A DNA stretch of 64,000 bases from Saccharum officinarum (lineage: Eukaryota > Streptophyta > Magnoliopsida > Poales > Poaceae), in contig CM036225.1 of the NCBI GenBank assembly GCA_020631735.1, forward strand, positions 61,847,183 through 61,911,182. The letters are read 5' to 3'. A program made the translations under genes and the position numbers. The notes under the pieces were generated by a model. It had not been told where the DNA came from. It saw nothing but the letters and a program-made list of their open reading frames with translations, and ran no database searches. Of the stretch, positions 1 through 10,880 are shown piece by piece. How positions within the stretch are numbered: the stretch's first letter is position 1; every line of letters begins with the position of its first letter.

Positions 1-595
1 CAGGAGCTTACTGGAGTGTGACCGGACGCTGCCTCCACCGCGTCCGGTCATTCGACCACCGCGTTCGGTCATCGCGTAAAAAGCGGATCTCACCCTTTTA
101 ACCGTACGATTGGATCTCGCGTTTCACTTTTCATACACCATCGCCCGTACTCGCTGAGATTCCGAGCGCCGCTGTTTTCACCGACTCGCCGCGATCGCGC
201 CTTCCTCGCAGAGCCGCCGCGCCACCGCCGCCGTGTGCCCCTGCTCGCAGCCACGCCATCCTCGCCTACGCGCGCACGCAACACCTCCGCAGCCGCCTCC
301 GTAGCACCTCCGCAGCCGCCTCCGCGAGCTCGCCGCTCCGCCGCTACAGCCCCGCCATCCATCGAGCCACCGGAGCAGCTTTGCGCAACACGCCACCACC
401 TTCTCGTGCCTGCTCCCTGCCGCGCGCGCAGACAGATCCGAGGCTCTCGCCCACCGCCGCGAAAACCTTAACCCTATCCGAGACTAACCCCTTGTACTTA
501 CAGCTTTATGCTTATGTGAACCAAGCATGATCGAAAACCTCAACTTATATCTTCTGAATCTAAGTGTTATCATCAATCACCAAAAAGGGGGAGAT
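1..595 (+). mobile_element. 3' internal segment of a Sirevirus-like element (left end outside window)
   Basis: This is the internal tail of a plus-strand copia element whose 3' LTR follows. It opens with CCGGACGC-type palindromic motifs, then 'ccttttaacc' and a GC-rich leader-like stretch up to the 'aaccttaaccctatcc' telo-box-like sequence near 466-479. The same order of parts is found in reverse at 31250-32030 in the complete Sirevirus. From about 500 the sequence jumps to the stretch just before the polypurine tract ('gcttatgtgaaccaagcatg'), which matches the complement of 27395-27430. The extra 3' ORF that lies between these parts in the other element is therefore absent here. The short ORFs on both strands (for example 235-471) are GC-rich and I do not consider them genes. 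Confidence 0.7.
582..594 (+). other. Polypurine tract (plus-strand primer site)
   Basis: The tract aaaaagggggaga sits directly before the LTR. It is the same tract found in reverse at the 3' LTR junctions of the two other Sirevirus-like elements in the window. Confidence 0.8.
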
Positions 596-2237
596 TAAAA
601 GCATCTAGGCCCCGGTGTTGGTTTCGGCAATTGATGACAACACATTATTACCATGACTAACGTGTGTTTTGCAGAAACGTTGGTAAGTTAGGTCATAGAG
701 ATGATAACTGCTTTGGGCACACTGGTATTCATGTCCCTTGATGGAAATCATTTCGGTTTTCAAAGGATCAACGACAAGATTAGGGACGGTTAGTTCCGGA
801 TGTCAAGGTGTTGAGTTACATCTGGAATAGTCGTTAGGATCTTTGTTTCTTCCTTTGACCATACTATAAAGGGGGGCATGAGCGAGTAGCTTGACCTAGG
901 TGAGTCTTTTGTTTAGGTGTGGTGTACACTTGTCAAACTTAGCACTAGTTAGCTCTAGAAAAGCTCAGAGTTCAGTTGGAAGCAACTTGGTTCAAGTTGC
1001 GTCGCATTTAGAAGATGTTTGAGCAGTTTACCCTTGACCGGACGCGGTCCTGGTCATGACCGGACGCGTCCGGTCAGTACTAACAAGATAGTGCGGAGTT
1101 AACTGATCGACCGGACGCGGTCCTTAAGAGGACCGGACGCGGTGGTCAGTCTGACACGTGTTCCATAGGGTAAACAGTGTAATCGGACGCGACTGTGAAC
1201 TGATCGGTGTGTCCGGTCATGTTCTAGTAAGGTCCCCAGGTGACCTGACGCGTCCGGTCACCTATGATCGGACGTGGTCGAGCGTCAGATCAGCTTCCAG
1301 TAAAGCTCTTGCACGATCGGATGCGTCCGGTCATCCCTGATCGGCGCGTCTGGTCATCTCTGATCGGCGCGTCCGGTCATCTCAGACCGGCGCGTCCGGT
1401 CATTCAGCGCTAACTCTCGGTTTCCGACCGTTACACTTGACCGGCGTGTCCGGTCATGTCGACCGGCGCGTCCGATCAGTGCGCGTTTTGCTGTTTCGGC
1501 AGGTAACGGTTGGATTTGTCTGAGGGGTGTATAAATACAACCCCTCCACCTCTTTTAGAGGTCTCTTGCTCATTTGTACAGCTGAGAAACACCTTTGGAG
1601 TGCAAGAGAGTGCAAGAGCCCTAGTGAGGATAGTGTTTTGAGAATCAAAGTTTGAGATTCCTCTCTAGTGACAAGAGTGTAGCAAGTGTGCATCCATCTT
1701 CTTATTAGGCTTGTTGTGGTCAAGTGAGAGTTCTAGCTTGTTACTCTTGGTGATCGCCATCACCTAGACGGTTTGGTGGTGATTGAGAGTCTGGTGATCA
1801 TCCGACGAGATTGTGGGTGACCCAACTCAAGTTGTGAGCGGTTTTGGGTGATTCGCCACGACGGAGTGTCAAAGAATCAACCCGTAGAGAGCACTTGATC
1901 CTTGCGCGGATCAAGGGGGAGCTACACCCTTGCACGGGTGCTCCAACGAGGACTAGTGGGGAGTGGAGACTCTCCGATACCTCGGCAAAACATCGCCGTG
2001 TTCCTAACCCTTACTTTCAAGCATTTACATTCGTGTATTACTTTCATTGCTTGTTTACTTTTCTAGAATTGCCATGCTAGTCTAGAATTGGAACTTAGGG
2101 TGCAAAACTTTTACCGGTAGAATCACAAGGAACACTAGTAGGCACTAGGGGTGAAGTTTGGCTTGTAGGATTTAATTCTTGCAATTAATTTTTAGAAAAG
2201 CTCAATTCACTCCCTCTTAGGCATCTTGATCCTTTCA
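596..2237 (+). repeat. 3' LTR of a Sirevirus-like copia element
   Basis: The LTR is 1642 bp. It starts taaaagcatctagg (a mutated form of the TGAAAGCATCTAGG start seen in the intact family member) and ends cttgatcctttca. It matches, in reverse, the LTRs at 25733-27339 and 38155-39762, with many differences. A dense cluster of GACCGGACGCG / CGCGTCCGGTC motifs lies between about 1030 and 1470, upstream of a TATA box. There is no partner LTR in the window, so target duplication and age cannot be read. It is either the right end of an element outside the window or what remains of a rearranged one. Confidence 0.85.
1530..1537 (+). promoter_or_regulatory. LTR core promoter TATA box
   Basis: The box tataaata in the context ggggtgtataaatacaacccc lies just downstream of the palindrome cluster. 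It is conserved in reverse in the LTRs at 26442-26449 and 38864-38871. Confidence 0.6.
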
Positions 2238-2848
2238 GCTACAGTGGTGAGTGCTTTTGATTAAAAAAATGGATGAACTGCTTCCCCTCCCGTCCCACTT
2301 CGTCTCTGATTCGCATCTGCCTGGCTTGTTTATTTGCTTGCTGCTTTGATATAGCTGAGCACTCATCTGGTGCACTCTATCGCCTTGATGTTTTGCATGT
2401 GCTGGTGCACTGTCGTGCTGCCGCACGATGTTTCTATCTGCTAGCCTGCTGCAAGGTTCCAGACCATGCTGATCAAGCGAGCATCTATTCATGGATGCGC
2501 TAAGCTTCTGTTTTTTTGGATCTGCAGTGTTCTGACGTTCTGACAGTGAGGTAAACGTACAAATTTTACAGCAAGCAAGGGGGCCAGAGCCCAGTATCGC
2601 CTCCACTGGGCTCCGTCCGTGGCTCCACGGAAAGACATAGTGAAGACACCGCGCTTGTGACGACGTACGTGCAGCACCAAGCCAAAGCGAATTGGCAAAT
2701 GGAGAGGCCGTGTATAGTATCCATTAAGTATACGAGGAGTACTCGGAAGTACTAGTACTACACGTTTTGGCGTCCTCTGATTGGTGCTAGTGCCATGGAC
2801 GCCAAAGACGAGACAAGCCGCTAGAGGACCGTGCTGGCCGTGCAATAA
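2238..2848. other. Intergenic sequence, nothing recognised
   Basis: The stretch between the LTR end and the first MITE has no coding pattern I can support. The overlapping ORFs on both strands (2235-2866 minus, 2273-2503 plus) show no family motif and overlap each other. Confidence 0.5.
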
Positions 2849-3334
2849 GGCTTTGTTTAGATGCACTCAAAAGTTAGAATTTTTTTACTTTCTCTTTGTC
2901 ACATCAATCTTTGGACCTATGTATGAAGTAGTAAATGTAGGTAAAAAAATAACTAATTACCCAGTTTAGTTGAAAATCACGGGATGAATCTTTTGAGCCT
3001 AGGGCCTTGTTTAGATTGAAGAAAATTTCAACCCGATGAATAGTACCATTTTCGTCTTATTTGGTAAATATTGTCCAATCATGGACCAACTAGGCTCAAA
3101 AGATTCATCTCGTGATTTCCAACTAAACTGTGTAATTAGTTATTTTTTTTACCTACATTTAATACTCCATGCAAGCGGTTAAAAATTGATGTGATGGAGA
3201 GAGAGTGAAAAAACTTGGAATTTTGAGGGAAACTAAACAAGGGGTAGTTGGTCCACGATTGGACAATATTTATCAAATAAGACGAAAGTAATATTATTCA
3301 TCATGTTGAAAAGATTTGCAATCTAAACGTGGCC
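2849..3334. mobile_element. MITE, outer copy, split by a second MITE
   Basis: The ends are ggctttgtttagat and atctaaacgtggcc, an imperfect terminal inverted repeat. They are flanked by TAA on both sides (2846-2848 and 3335-3337), a 3-bp target duplication. The two halves, 2849-3002 and 3245-3334, join at 'gagcctag / ttggtcc', which is continuous in other copies of the family. It belongs to a very common grass family (its body includes 'caattagttatttttt' and 'aggctcaaaagattc'). The 3-bp duplication suggests PIF/Harbinger-type transposition; the family assignment is inference. Confidence 0.7.
3003..3244. mobile_element. MITE, inner copy nested in another MITE
   Basis: A 242-bp element with ends ggccttgtttagat and actaaacaagggg, flanked by TAG at 3000-3002 and 3245-3247. 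It sits inside a copy of its own family. Confidence 0.7.
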
Positions 3335-3480
3335 TAAATTTGATGCGTGCGGTCCTTCGCTCGCTGAAGCATCGTCGTACGGTACGCGCGACGTGAGTAG
3401 CCAAACATCAATTTGCTGCAGGCTGCGGCCGGGTAGAGCGTGCAAGTCCTGTACTGTATCCACTTGCGGCCGGGTACGAC

Positions 3481-3724
3481 GGGTGTGTTTAGTTCCGCGA
3501 AAAGTGTAAAAAAAGTACTGTAGCATGTTTTGACTTTATTTAGTAAATAGTGTCCAACCGTTGACTAATTAGGTTCAAAACGTTCGTCTCGCAAAGTACA
3601 ACCAAGCTGTACAATTAGTTTTTGATTTCATCTACATTTAGTACTCCATACATGTATCGCAAGTTTGATGTGACGGGGAATCTTTTATTTGCACAGTAAT
3701 TTTTTTAAGGAAGTAAACACAGCC
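3481..3724. mobile_element. MITE of the same family
   Basis: A 244-bp element starting gggtgtgtttagttcc and ending ggaagtaaacacagcc, with GAC repeated on both sides (3478-3480, 3725-3727). The body shows the family features 'ttcgtctcgcaaagtac', 'caattagttttt' and 'tgtgacggggaat'. Confidence 0.7.
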
Positions 3725-3763
3725 GACGTTGTCTCTCCTCACTGATGGCATGCGATTGAAGTC

Positions 3764-4055
3764 GGGGCCTGTTTGATCCACGGGGCTATAGTTTAGCCCA
3801 CCTCTTCCAGTCACTTTTAGCTTTTTATGGATTCAAATAGAAGAGTTAAACGTGAGAGCTAAACTTTAACTTATCCTTTTTTCATTAGCTCCTTCAAGGT
3901 GGGCTAAAGAGGGTTAAAAATAGTCCCGTTTGGCAAAAGACTCATATTACCCCTAACGCAACCCGACGTATGGCTGTGCATAGGTAATAAATTAGGGGTA
4001 AATGGGTCATTGTAGGGTAAGAGGCTACTCTTTAGCCCTGGATCCAAACAGCCCC
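3764..4055. mobile_element. MITE-like element with GGGGCCTGTTTG ends
   Basis: The left end ggggcctgtttgatcca and the right end tggatccaaacagcccc form an inverted repeat of about 17-25 bp around a 292-bp element. It is a different family from its neighbours. I do not see a convincing target duplication. Confidence 0.6.
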
Positions 4056-4256
4056 ATGGGCTAATCTTCTCCTAATTAAATTCAGGGGGTGCTCGTTCGC
4101 TAGGTGGTGCGTCGTGATGAAATAATGTATTTCTCGTATTAATATTAATGATTGGTTTCTTGTCTTTCTGAAGAATGAGATGTCGATGGATCTACTAATT
4201 TCATTGGTCTACAAACCAACAAAAAAGTGATGAGCGAAGAGTTGATGGGTTGCTTT

Positions 4257-4700
4257 CACTACCACAAAATTGATTTGGCAGCGAGAGGATTTTTCGATAG
4301 AGGCGGCTCTAAGCCAGCCCTCTACAATGCACCTTTACCATCCGCCTCTGAAGAGGCATTTTGTAGAGGTGGCTCTCTACAAATGCTCTAGTTGTACATA
4401 ACGACTCTCCTTCTTTCTTCTCGGAGCATTTACTGTAACCCGAGAAGGAAGAAGGAAGGCTTTAAAAATCGCATATTCAGAGGCAGCTTTTGTTCTCAGT
4501 CCCCTAGAGATTTGATTTGTAGAGGCGGTATTGATTTGTAGCAACAGAAAGGTAAAGGTGGCTAGGCTCTATAGAGGATACCGAGCTAGTTGCTTTTATA
4601 GAGCCTTCCCCAGCCGCCGCTACAAAAACTTGTTTATTCCTTGAACCAAACGTCTTATTAATTGCTTTTATAGACTCATTGTGAATAAGGAAAATCACCA
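4257..4700. mobile_element. CACTA-type transposon fragment
   Basis: It begins with a CACTA-type terminus (cactaccacaaaa). This is followed by repeated subterminal motifs of the form agaggcggctct / tagaggtggctct in both directions to about 4640, the arrangement typical of grass CACTA elements. No matching right terminus is visible, so the right boundary is approximate and the copy may be truncated. Confidence 0.5.
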
Positions 4701-4758
4701 TTTGCAATTTTTGACAAAGGAATGAAAGTCAAATTGTATGGTTTTCCATGTACACAAG

Positions 4759-5804
4759 TGTCGGTGTTCGGACCCAGGAGGCCACTAGACCAACGAGTGA
4801 ATTTGTGCTGCGTGCTCCCTAATCCGGATGGTGATACAAAGAGAATACATGGGGGTTTATCCTGGTTCGGGCAAAGAAGGCCCTACGTCCAGCAGGAGGA
4901 GAGAGTATTGTATTTCTTTGCACCAAAGTGCTTGTGTAGGGGTTACAAGCTGCGAGAGAGGGAAGCAGTCCCAAGTCTCAAAAGAGAATGAAAATGTGGA
5001 AGTGTTGCTTGTGATTGTCATGCCCCTTTTGGGGGGAGCCCTCTGCCTCCTCTTTCATAGGCTCAAGTGGAGGCCGAGAGGTACAAAAAACCCTAGGTCG
5101 ATGTCTTGGAGGAGAAGGTTCGGCGGGTACTACAGAAGTTGCTGTAGCGACGTGCCTTGGTAATGGTCGGCCATCCCCGGGGTGTCGTGGCGATGTTGAT
5201 GATGGGACGGTGAGACATCCTGGGTGCTATGGTGGGTGTGCGATCCCCTGTAGCCGACGTGTGAACGTTGTTCCTTTGTTGACCGACAGCGGTCGAGGCC
5301 GAGTCAGGGCGTAGTTGAGGGGGTCGATGATGAACGGATAATACCGAGCCCTAGAAAACCCGAGTGTGGTGGTTGTTGTTTTGTGCGCCGAGGGGGCGTC
5401 GATGGTAGAACAATGCTCGACGTGGCATGAATAGTGACAGACTTTTTTTACTGTCATACCGGGATGGTCAGTAAAAAGTAGGATTAGACATGGACACTGC
5501 TCCCACGCCGGTGGCACTGCAGCCACGTTGGTGGGGGTGGTTGCATTAAATGCCTTGTCAGTGGGTAGGTGGATGAGGGGAGGTCGACCGGCTCGACCCT
5601 AGGTCGTATGAGTCAGAGATTTTATGGGGTCAAGGTTTTCAGTCGAGAGGTCCTCGTGCGAGTCGAAACGTAGTCGAGGGTGTCCCGTCTTCATATATAT
5701 ACGGGCTTGGCTCGACGTATTCGTGTAGGTGGAGCCTTGATTCGATTTTTTAGGGGTTTTGTTCCTTTTTAATCATTGGTTTTGGGTACCCCTAATTCAG
5801 GTAT
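4759..5804 (-). repeat. Left (3') LTR of the gypsy element, inner tip missing
   Basis: It matches 24630-25698 in the same orientation, starting tgtcggtgttcggaccc. The match stops at 'cctaattcaggta' near 5804, where the other LTR continues to 'acccgaca'. About eight bases at the U3 tip are therefore missing and the LTR runs straight into plus-strand gag sequence. The TATA position seen in the right LTR is mutated here ('tttcatagg'). In a 168-base stretch (about 5005-5160) I counted seven differences from the right LTR. Confidence 0.75.
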
Positions 5805-7245
5805 GACTTGGTGAGAGTGTTCGAAGGGAACTTTAAGGGGACCTACATGCGCCCCGGTAACTCTTGGGACCTTAGGTGTTGTAAACAGAAGCCAGGCGAG
5901 TCCATCTGTGACTACATCCGGCGTTTCTCCAAACAACACACCGAACCTTCCAATATCACTAACTCCAACGTCATCATGGCTTTTCTCTCTGGCACCACTT
6001 GCAAGGAGCTAGTCCGAGAGTTGCCACTGCCAACAAATTGATGGATATCATCACCAACTATGCCGTCGGCGAGGAGGCGGTTGGCGCCATCTTTGGTGGT
6101 GACCAAGATAAGGGAAAGCGCAAGGACGAGGAACCTGAGGGCCCTAGCCGAGGCACCAAGAGGAACAATAGAAAGAAGAAGAAGAACCAGCAGGGCAAGC
6201 GTGAAGCCATGGCTGATGACCTTATCGCTGCTGCTGACTGCAAGAAGCCTCAAGGACCCCCTGGCGGGGGCATTTTCGACAAAATGCTCAAAGAACCGTG
6301 TCCCTACCACAAGGAACCCACAAACCACAACCTCGAGGACCGCCACATGCTACGGAGATACTTTGAAAGCTTGGGCATCAAGAAGGATGACAAGAAGGAG
6401 GACCCCAAGAAGAAGAATGATGACAAGGACGAGGGGTTTCTCGAGATCCATGACTGCTTTATGATATACAGGGGACCCTCGACGTGTCTCTCCACGTGCC
6501 AGCGCAAGCGAGAGCGTCGAGAGATCTTCTCTGTACAGCTTGTGACCCTCATCTTCCTCGACTGGTCTGAGATAGCCATCACTTTCGACCGTGGCGACCA
6601 TCTAGACTGCGTCCCTAATCCTGGAGTCTACCCGCTCGTCGTCGATCCCATCATCACCAACACGTGCCTCACTAAGGTGCTCATGGACGATGGAAGCAGC
6701 CTCAACATTATCTACGCCCAGACCCTCGACCTCCTAGGGATCAAGACGACGCAGCTCTGACCTAGCGTCGGGGGATTCAATGGAGTTATGCTAGGGAGAC
6801 GAGCAGAACCCGTCAGGCGAATCAACCTGCCTATCTGCTTCAGCACCCCCTCCAACTTTAGGAAGGAGACCCTCACTTTTGAGGTGGTTGGGTTCCACGA
6901 GACCTACCACGCCATCCTTGGGCGTCCCTGCTATGCCAAATTCATGGCGGTTCCCAACTACATCTACCTCAAGCTCAAAATACCAGGCCCCAAGGGTGTC
7001 ATCACCGTCGGCCCTCCTATGAGTACGCTTATGAGTGCAACGTAGAGTGTGTCGAGCACGGAGAAGCCATCTTGGAGTCGGCAACCCTAGCTATAGACCT
7101 TGACGGTTTGGCCAAGGAGATCCTCGACCCCAAATTCCATGCCGGTAATTTTGAGCCTGCGGAAGACATCAAGCTCGTACCCCTCAACCCCGCTAGCTCA
7201 GACGGGAGGGCGTTGAAAGTCAGTGCCACCCTCGATCCCAAATAG
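5805..7245 (+). pseudogene. gag: Gypsy gag-protease remnant, left inverted arm
   Basis: The sequence encodes a retrotransposon Gag core (YMRPGNSWDL and FLSGTTCKELVREL motifs, 5808-6041). After a frame change it continues with a lysine-rich linker and a CPYHK...HNLEDRHMLRRY zinc-binding-like region. The aspartic protease follows, with LMDDGSSLNIIY near 6680-6720 where D-G-S stands at the active site, and then HAILGRPCYAKFMAVPNY near 6910-6960. The frame is broken near 6020, by a stop after 'IKTTQL' (6758-6760) and again near 7020-7045. Gag begins in mid-domain because it is fused to the LTR at 5804. The protein would form virus-like particles and process itself; this copy cannot. Confidence 0.7.
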
Positions 7246-9077
7246 GAAGCAGTGCTCGTCGACTTTCTCTGTGTGAATGTTGACATATTCACATGGAGTC
7301 CCTCGGATATGCTGGGCATATCCAGGGAAGTCGCCAAGCACGCCTTGGAGATCCGAGCCGACTCAAAACCGATGAAGCAACGCTTGCGCCGCTTCAACGA
7401 GGAGAAGCGCAAGGTCATCGATGAGGACATCCATAAGCTTTTGGAGGCCAGATTCATCAAGGAGGTTTATCATTCTGAGTGGTTAGCTAATCCTGTATTA
7501 GTTAAGAAAAAGAGTGGGAAATGGAGGATGTGTGTAGACTATACTAGTTTAAATAAAGCATGTCTGAAAGTCCCTTTTCCTTTACCACACATTGGTCAAA
7601 TCATCGATTCTACTACGGGATGTGAAACTCTAACGTTCCTAGATGTGTATTCTGGCTACCACCAGATTAAGATGAAGGAGTCCGACTAGCTCGTGACTTC
7701 ATTCATCACCCCGTTCGACATGTATTGCTACATTACTATGCCCTTCAGTCTCTAGAACATAGGGGCTATGTACCAACGATGCATGCAACATGTTTTCGAG
7801 GAACACATTGGGCCAACCATCAAAACCTATGTTAACGACATCATAGTCAAATCCAAGAAGGTCAACAATCTGGTTGATGACCTCAATATCACGTTCAAAT
7901 GCCACAAGGCAAAAAACATCAAACTCAATCCCAAGAAGTGTGTCTTCGGCGTTCCTCGAGGCATGCTCTTGGGGTTCATCGTTTCCAAGCGTGGCATCAA
8001 GGCCAACCCAGAAAAAAATCTCTGCGATCACCAAAATGGGCCCTATCCAGGATCTGAAGGGCGTACAGAAGGTCACGGGCTGCCTTGCTGCCCTCAGTCG
8101 CTTTATCTCGCGCCTCAGCGAGAAAGCACTCCCTCTGTATCGTCTCCTAAAGAAATCGGAACACTTCTTGTGGACCCTCGAGGCCGAAGAAGCTCTTACC
8201 AGGCTCAAAGCAATGTTGTCCAAACCTCTGATCCTCGTCCCTCTGGCTACAGGAGAATCTCTCTTGCTCTACGTCGCCACGACGACACAAGTGGTCAGTG
8301 CGGCTGTAGTCGTCGAGAGGGCGGAATAAGGTCACGCGTTGCTCATTTAGAGGCCAGTCTACTTCATCAGCGAGGTGCTCTCGGACACCAAGATTGACTA
8401 CCCGCAAATCCAGAAGCTGATGTATGCCATCGTGTTGACATGACACAAGCTCTAGCACTACTTCGAGGGCCACCCGATGATAGTGGTCTCTTCTTTCCCT
8501 CTGTGGGAGATAGTCTAGAACCGGGAGGCCTCAGGAAGGATAGCTAAGTGGGCGGTCGAGCTCATGGGTGAGACCATCTCTTATGCGCCACACAAAGCAA
8601 TCAAATCCTAGGTGCTGGTAGATTTTCTGGCAGAATGGACCGACACCCAACTGCCTCCTGCTCAGATTCAGGCTGAGCTATGGACCATGTACTTCGAGGG
8701 GTCGTTGTCCAAAACAGGAGCGGGCCTCCACTTCGCAGCCTCCAACAATGTAGCTGAGTACGAGGCCCTTGTTAACGGCTTGCGTATCGCCATCGAGCTC
8801 GGGGTTCGACACCTCGATGTTCGTGGAGATTCCCAACTTGTGGTCGACCAAGTCATGAAGGACTCAAGTTGCTAGGATCCTAAGATGGAAGCCTACTGCA
8901 AGGAGGTATGACGCCTTGAGGACAAATTTCACGGCCTCAAGCTCAACCACGTCCGTGCAGAAATAATGAGGCTGTCGATGAACTCATGAAAATCACATAT
9001 AATTGAAACACGGTTCCACCTAACATTTTCTCGAGGTATCTTCATGAACCTTCCATCAGCATCAGAGCGACAGAGGG
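7246..9077 (+). pseudogene. pol: Gypsy reverse transcriptase / RNase H remnant, left inverted arm
   Basis: RT motifs are clear: VKKKSGKWRMCVDYTSLNKAC (7503-7565 region), FLDVYSGYHQIKM, then a stop at 7687-7689. The active-site motif reads YVND (near 7830) instead of YxDD, which would abolish catalysis. FGVPRGMLLGFIVSKRGIKANP follows. RNase H-like sequence is present at 8612-8875 (AASNNVAEYEALVNGL, VRGDSQLVVDQVM), with about 54 bases missing relative to the right arm. Several stops and frameshifts make it a pseudogene. It ends at the palindrome centre, and integrase does not follow. Confidence 0.75.
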
Positions 9078-9095
9078 GGTCGATAGTCTGTCACT
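9078..9095. repeat. Centre of a multi-kilobase imperfect inverted repeat
   Basis: cagagcgacagaggg at 9063-9077 pairs with ccctctgtcactctg at 9096-9110, leaving an 18-base loop. Homology continues outward on both sides: the left arm to about 5805 and the right arm to about 12590. Confidence 0.8.
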
Positions 9096-10880
9096 CCCTC
9101 TGTCACTCTGAGGTCGACGGAAGGTTCATGAAGATCCCTTGAGAAAACATCAGGTGGAACCGTGGTTCGATTAGATGCGATTTTCGCGTGTTCGTCGGTA
9201 GCCTCATTGTACCTCCACATGATGTGATTGAGCTCAAGGTCGTGGAACTTGTCTTCTAGGCGTCGCACTTCCTTGCAGTAGGCTTCCATCTTAGGATCGT
9301 GGTAGCTTGAGTCCTTCATGACCTGGTCGATCACGAGTTGGGAATCACCACGAACGTAAAGGTGTCGAACCCTGAGCTCGATGGTGATGCGCAAGCCATT
9401 AATGAGGGCCTCATACTCAGCCACATTGTTAGAGGCAGCGAAGTGGAGTCGGATCACGTAGCGAATGTGAACTCTGAGGGGCGAGATGAAGAGCAATCCC
9501 ACACCCGCTCCTATTTTCATCAACGACCCGTCGAAGTACATGGTCCATAGCTAGGCCTAGATCTGAGCGGGAGACAGTTGAGTATCGGTCCATTCTGCTA
9601 GAAAATCTGCCAGCACTTGAGACTTGATTGCTTTGCGCGGCGCGTAAGAGAGGGTCTCTCCCATGAGCTCAATCACCCACTTAGCTATCCTTCCCGAGGC
9701 CTCTCGGTTTTGGACTATCTCCCCTAGAGGGAAAGAAGAGACCACGGTCATGGGGTGGCTCTCAAAGTAGTGTCGAAGCTTGCGCCGCGTCAGCACGATG
9801 GCGTATAGCAGCTTCTGGATTTGTGGGTAGCGGACCTTGGTCTCTGAGAGTACCTCACTGATGAAGTAGACTGGCCTCTAAATGGGTAGAAAGTGTCCTT
9901 CCTCTGACCTCTCGACAATTATGGCCGCGCTGACCACTTGTGTCATTAAGGTGACATAAAGTAACAGGGGTTTCCCTGTGGCTGGAGGGACGAGGATCAG
10001 AGGCTTGGACAGTGTTGTCTTGAGCTTCGTAAGAGCTGGTTCGGCCTCGAGGGTCCACGAAAAGTGTTCCAATTTCTTCAGGAGGTGATATAGGGGGAGC
10101 TCTTTCTCGCCGAGGCACGAGATGAAGCGACTGAGGGCCGCAAGGCAGCCCATGACCCTCTGTACGCCCTTCAGATCTCGGATGGGGTCCATTTTATGAA
10201 AAGTGTTCCAATTTCTTCAGGAGGTGATATAGGGGGAGCTCTTTCTCGCCGAGGCACGAGATGAAGCGACTGAGGGCCGCAAGGCAGCCCATGACCCTCT
10301 GTACGCCCTTCAGATCTCGGATGGGATCCATTTTGGTAATTGTAGAATTTTTTTGGGTTGGCCTTGATGCCAGCTTGGAAACAATGAACCCCAAGAGCAT
10401 GCCTTGAGGAACGCCGAAGACACATTTCTTGGGGTTGAGTTTGATATTCTTCGCCTTGAGGCACTTGAACGCGATGTTGAGGTCGTCAACCAGGTTGTTG
10501 ACCTTCTTGGACTTGACCATGATGTCATCAATGTAGGCCTTGACGGTTGGCCTGATATGTTCCCTGAAAACATGTTGCATGCATCGCTGGTACGTAGCCC
10601 CTGCGTTCTAGAGACCGAAGGGCATTGTTACGTAGCAATACATGCCAAATGGGGTGATGAATGAAGTCGCGAGCTGATCAGACTCCTTTATTTTAATCTG
10701 GTGGTAGCCGGAATACGCATCTAGAAACGATAGAGTTTCACATCTCGCAGTAGAATCGATGATTTGATCAATACGTGGCAAAGGAAAGGGAACTTTTGGA
10801 CATGCTTTATTTAAACTAGTATAGTCTACACACATCCTCTATTTTCCACTCTTTTTCTTAACTAGTACAGGATTAGCCAG
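9096..10880 (-). pseudogene. pol: Gypsy RNase H / reverse transcriptase remnant, right arm
   Basis: On the minus strand, reading right to left, the RT shows MCVDYTSLNKACPKVPFPLP (10608-10835) and then FLDAYSGYHQIKIKESDQLA. An intact-looking active site VKAYIDDIMVKSK (near 10520-10560) is followed by FGVPQGMLLGFIVSK. RNase H follows, with the second, archaeal-like RNase H region at 9062-9541 (MYFDGSLMKIGAGVG, AASNNVAEYEALINGL, VRGDSQLVIDQVM). Stops near 10607 and 9555 and a 136-base tandem duplication at 10062-10334 break the frame. Integrase is absent. The arm retains bases that the left arm has lost, so it is not a simple copy of it. Confidence 0.75.
10062..10334. repeat. Tandem duplication of about 136 bp inside the RT pseudogene
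   Basis: The stretch beginning aaaagtgttccaatttcttc at about 10062 and ending 'ggggtccatttt' near 10195 is repeated at about 10198-10334 ('gggatccatttt'). It is absent from the left arm, so it arose in this arm only. Confidence 0.75.

Noticed and set aside
4722..5314. Plus-strand ORFs of 89-111 codons
   Set aside because: They lie inside the gypsy LTR, which is oriented on the minus strand, and recur in the second LTR (24506-25151) only through LTR homology.
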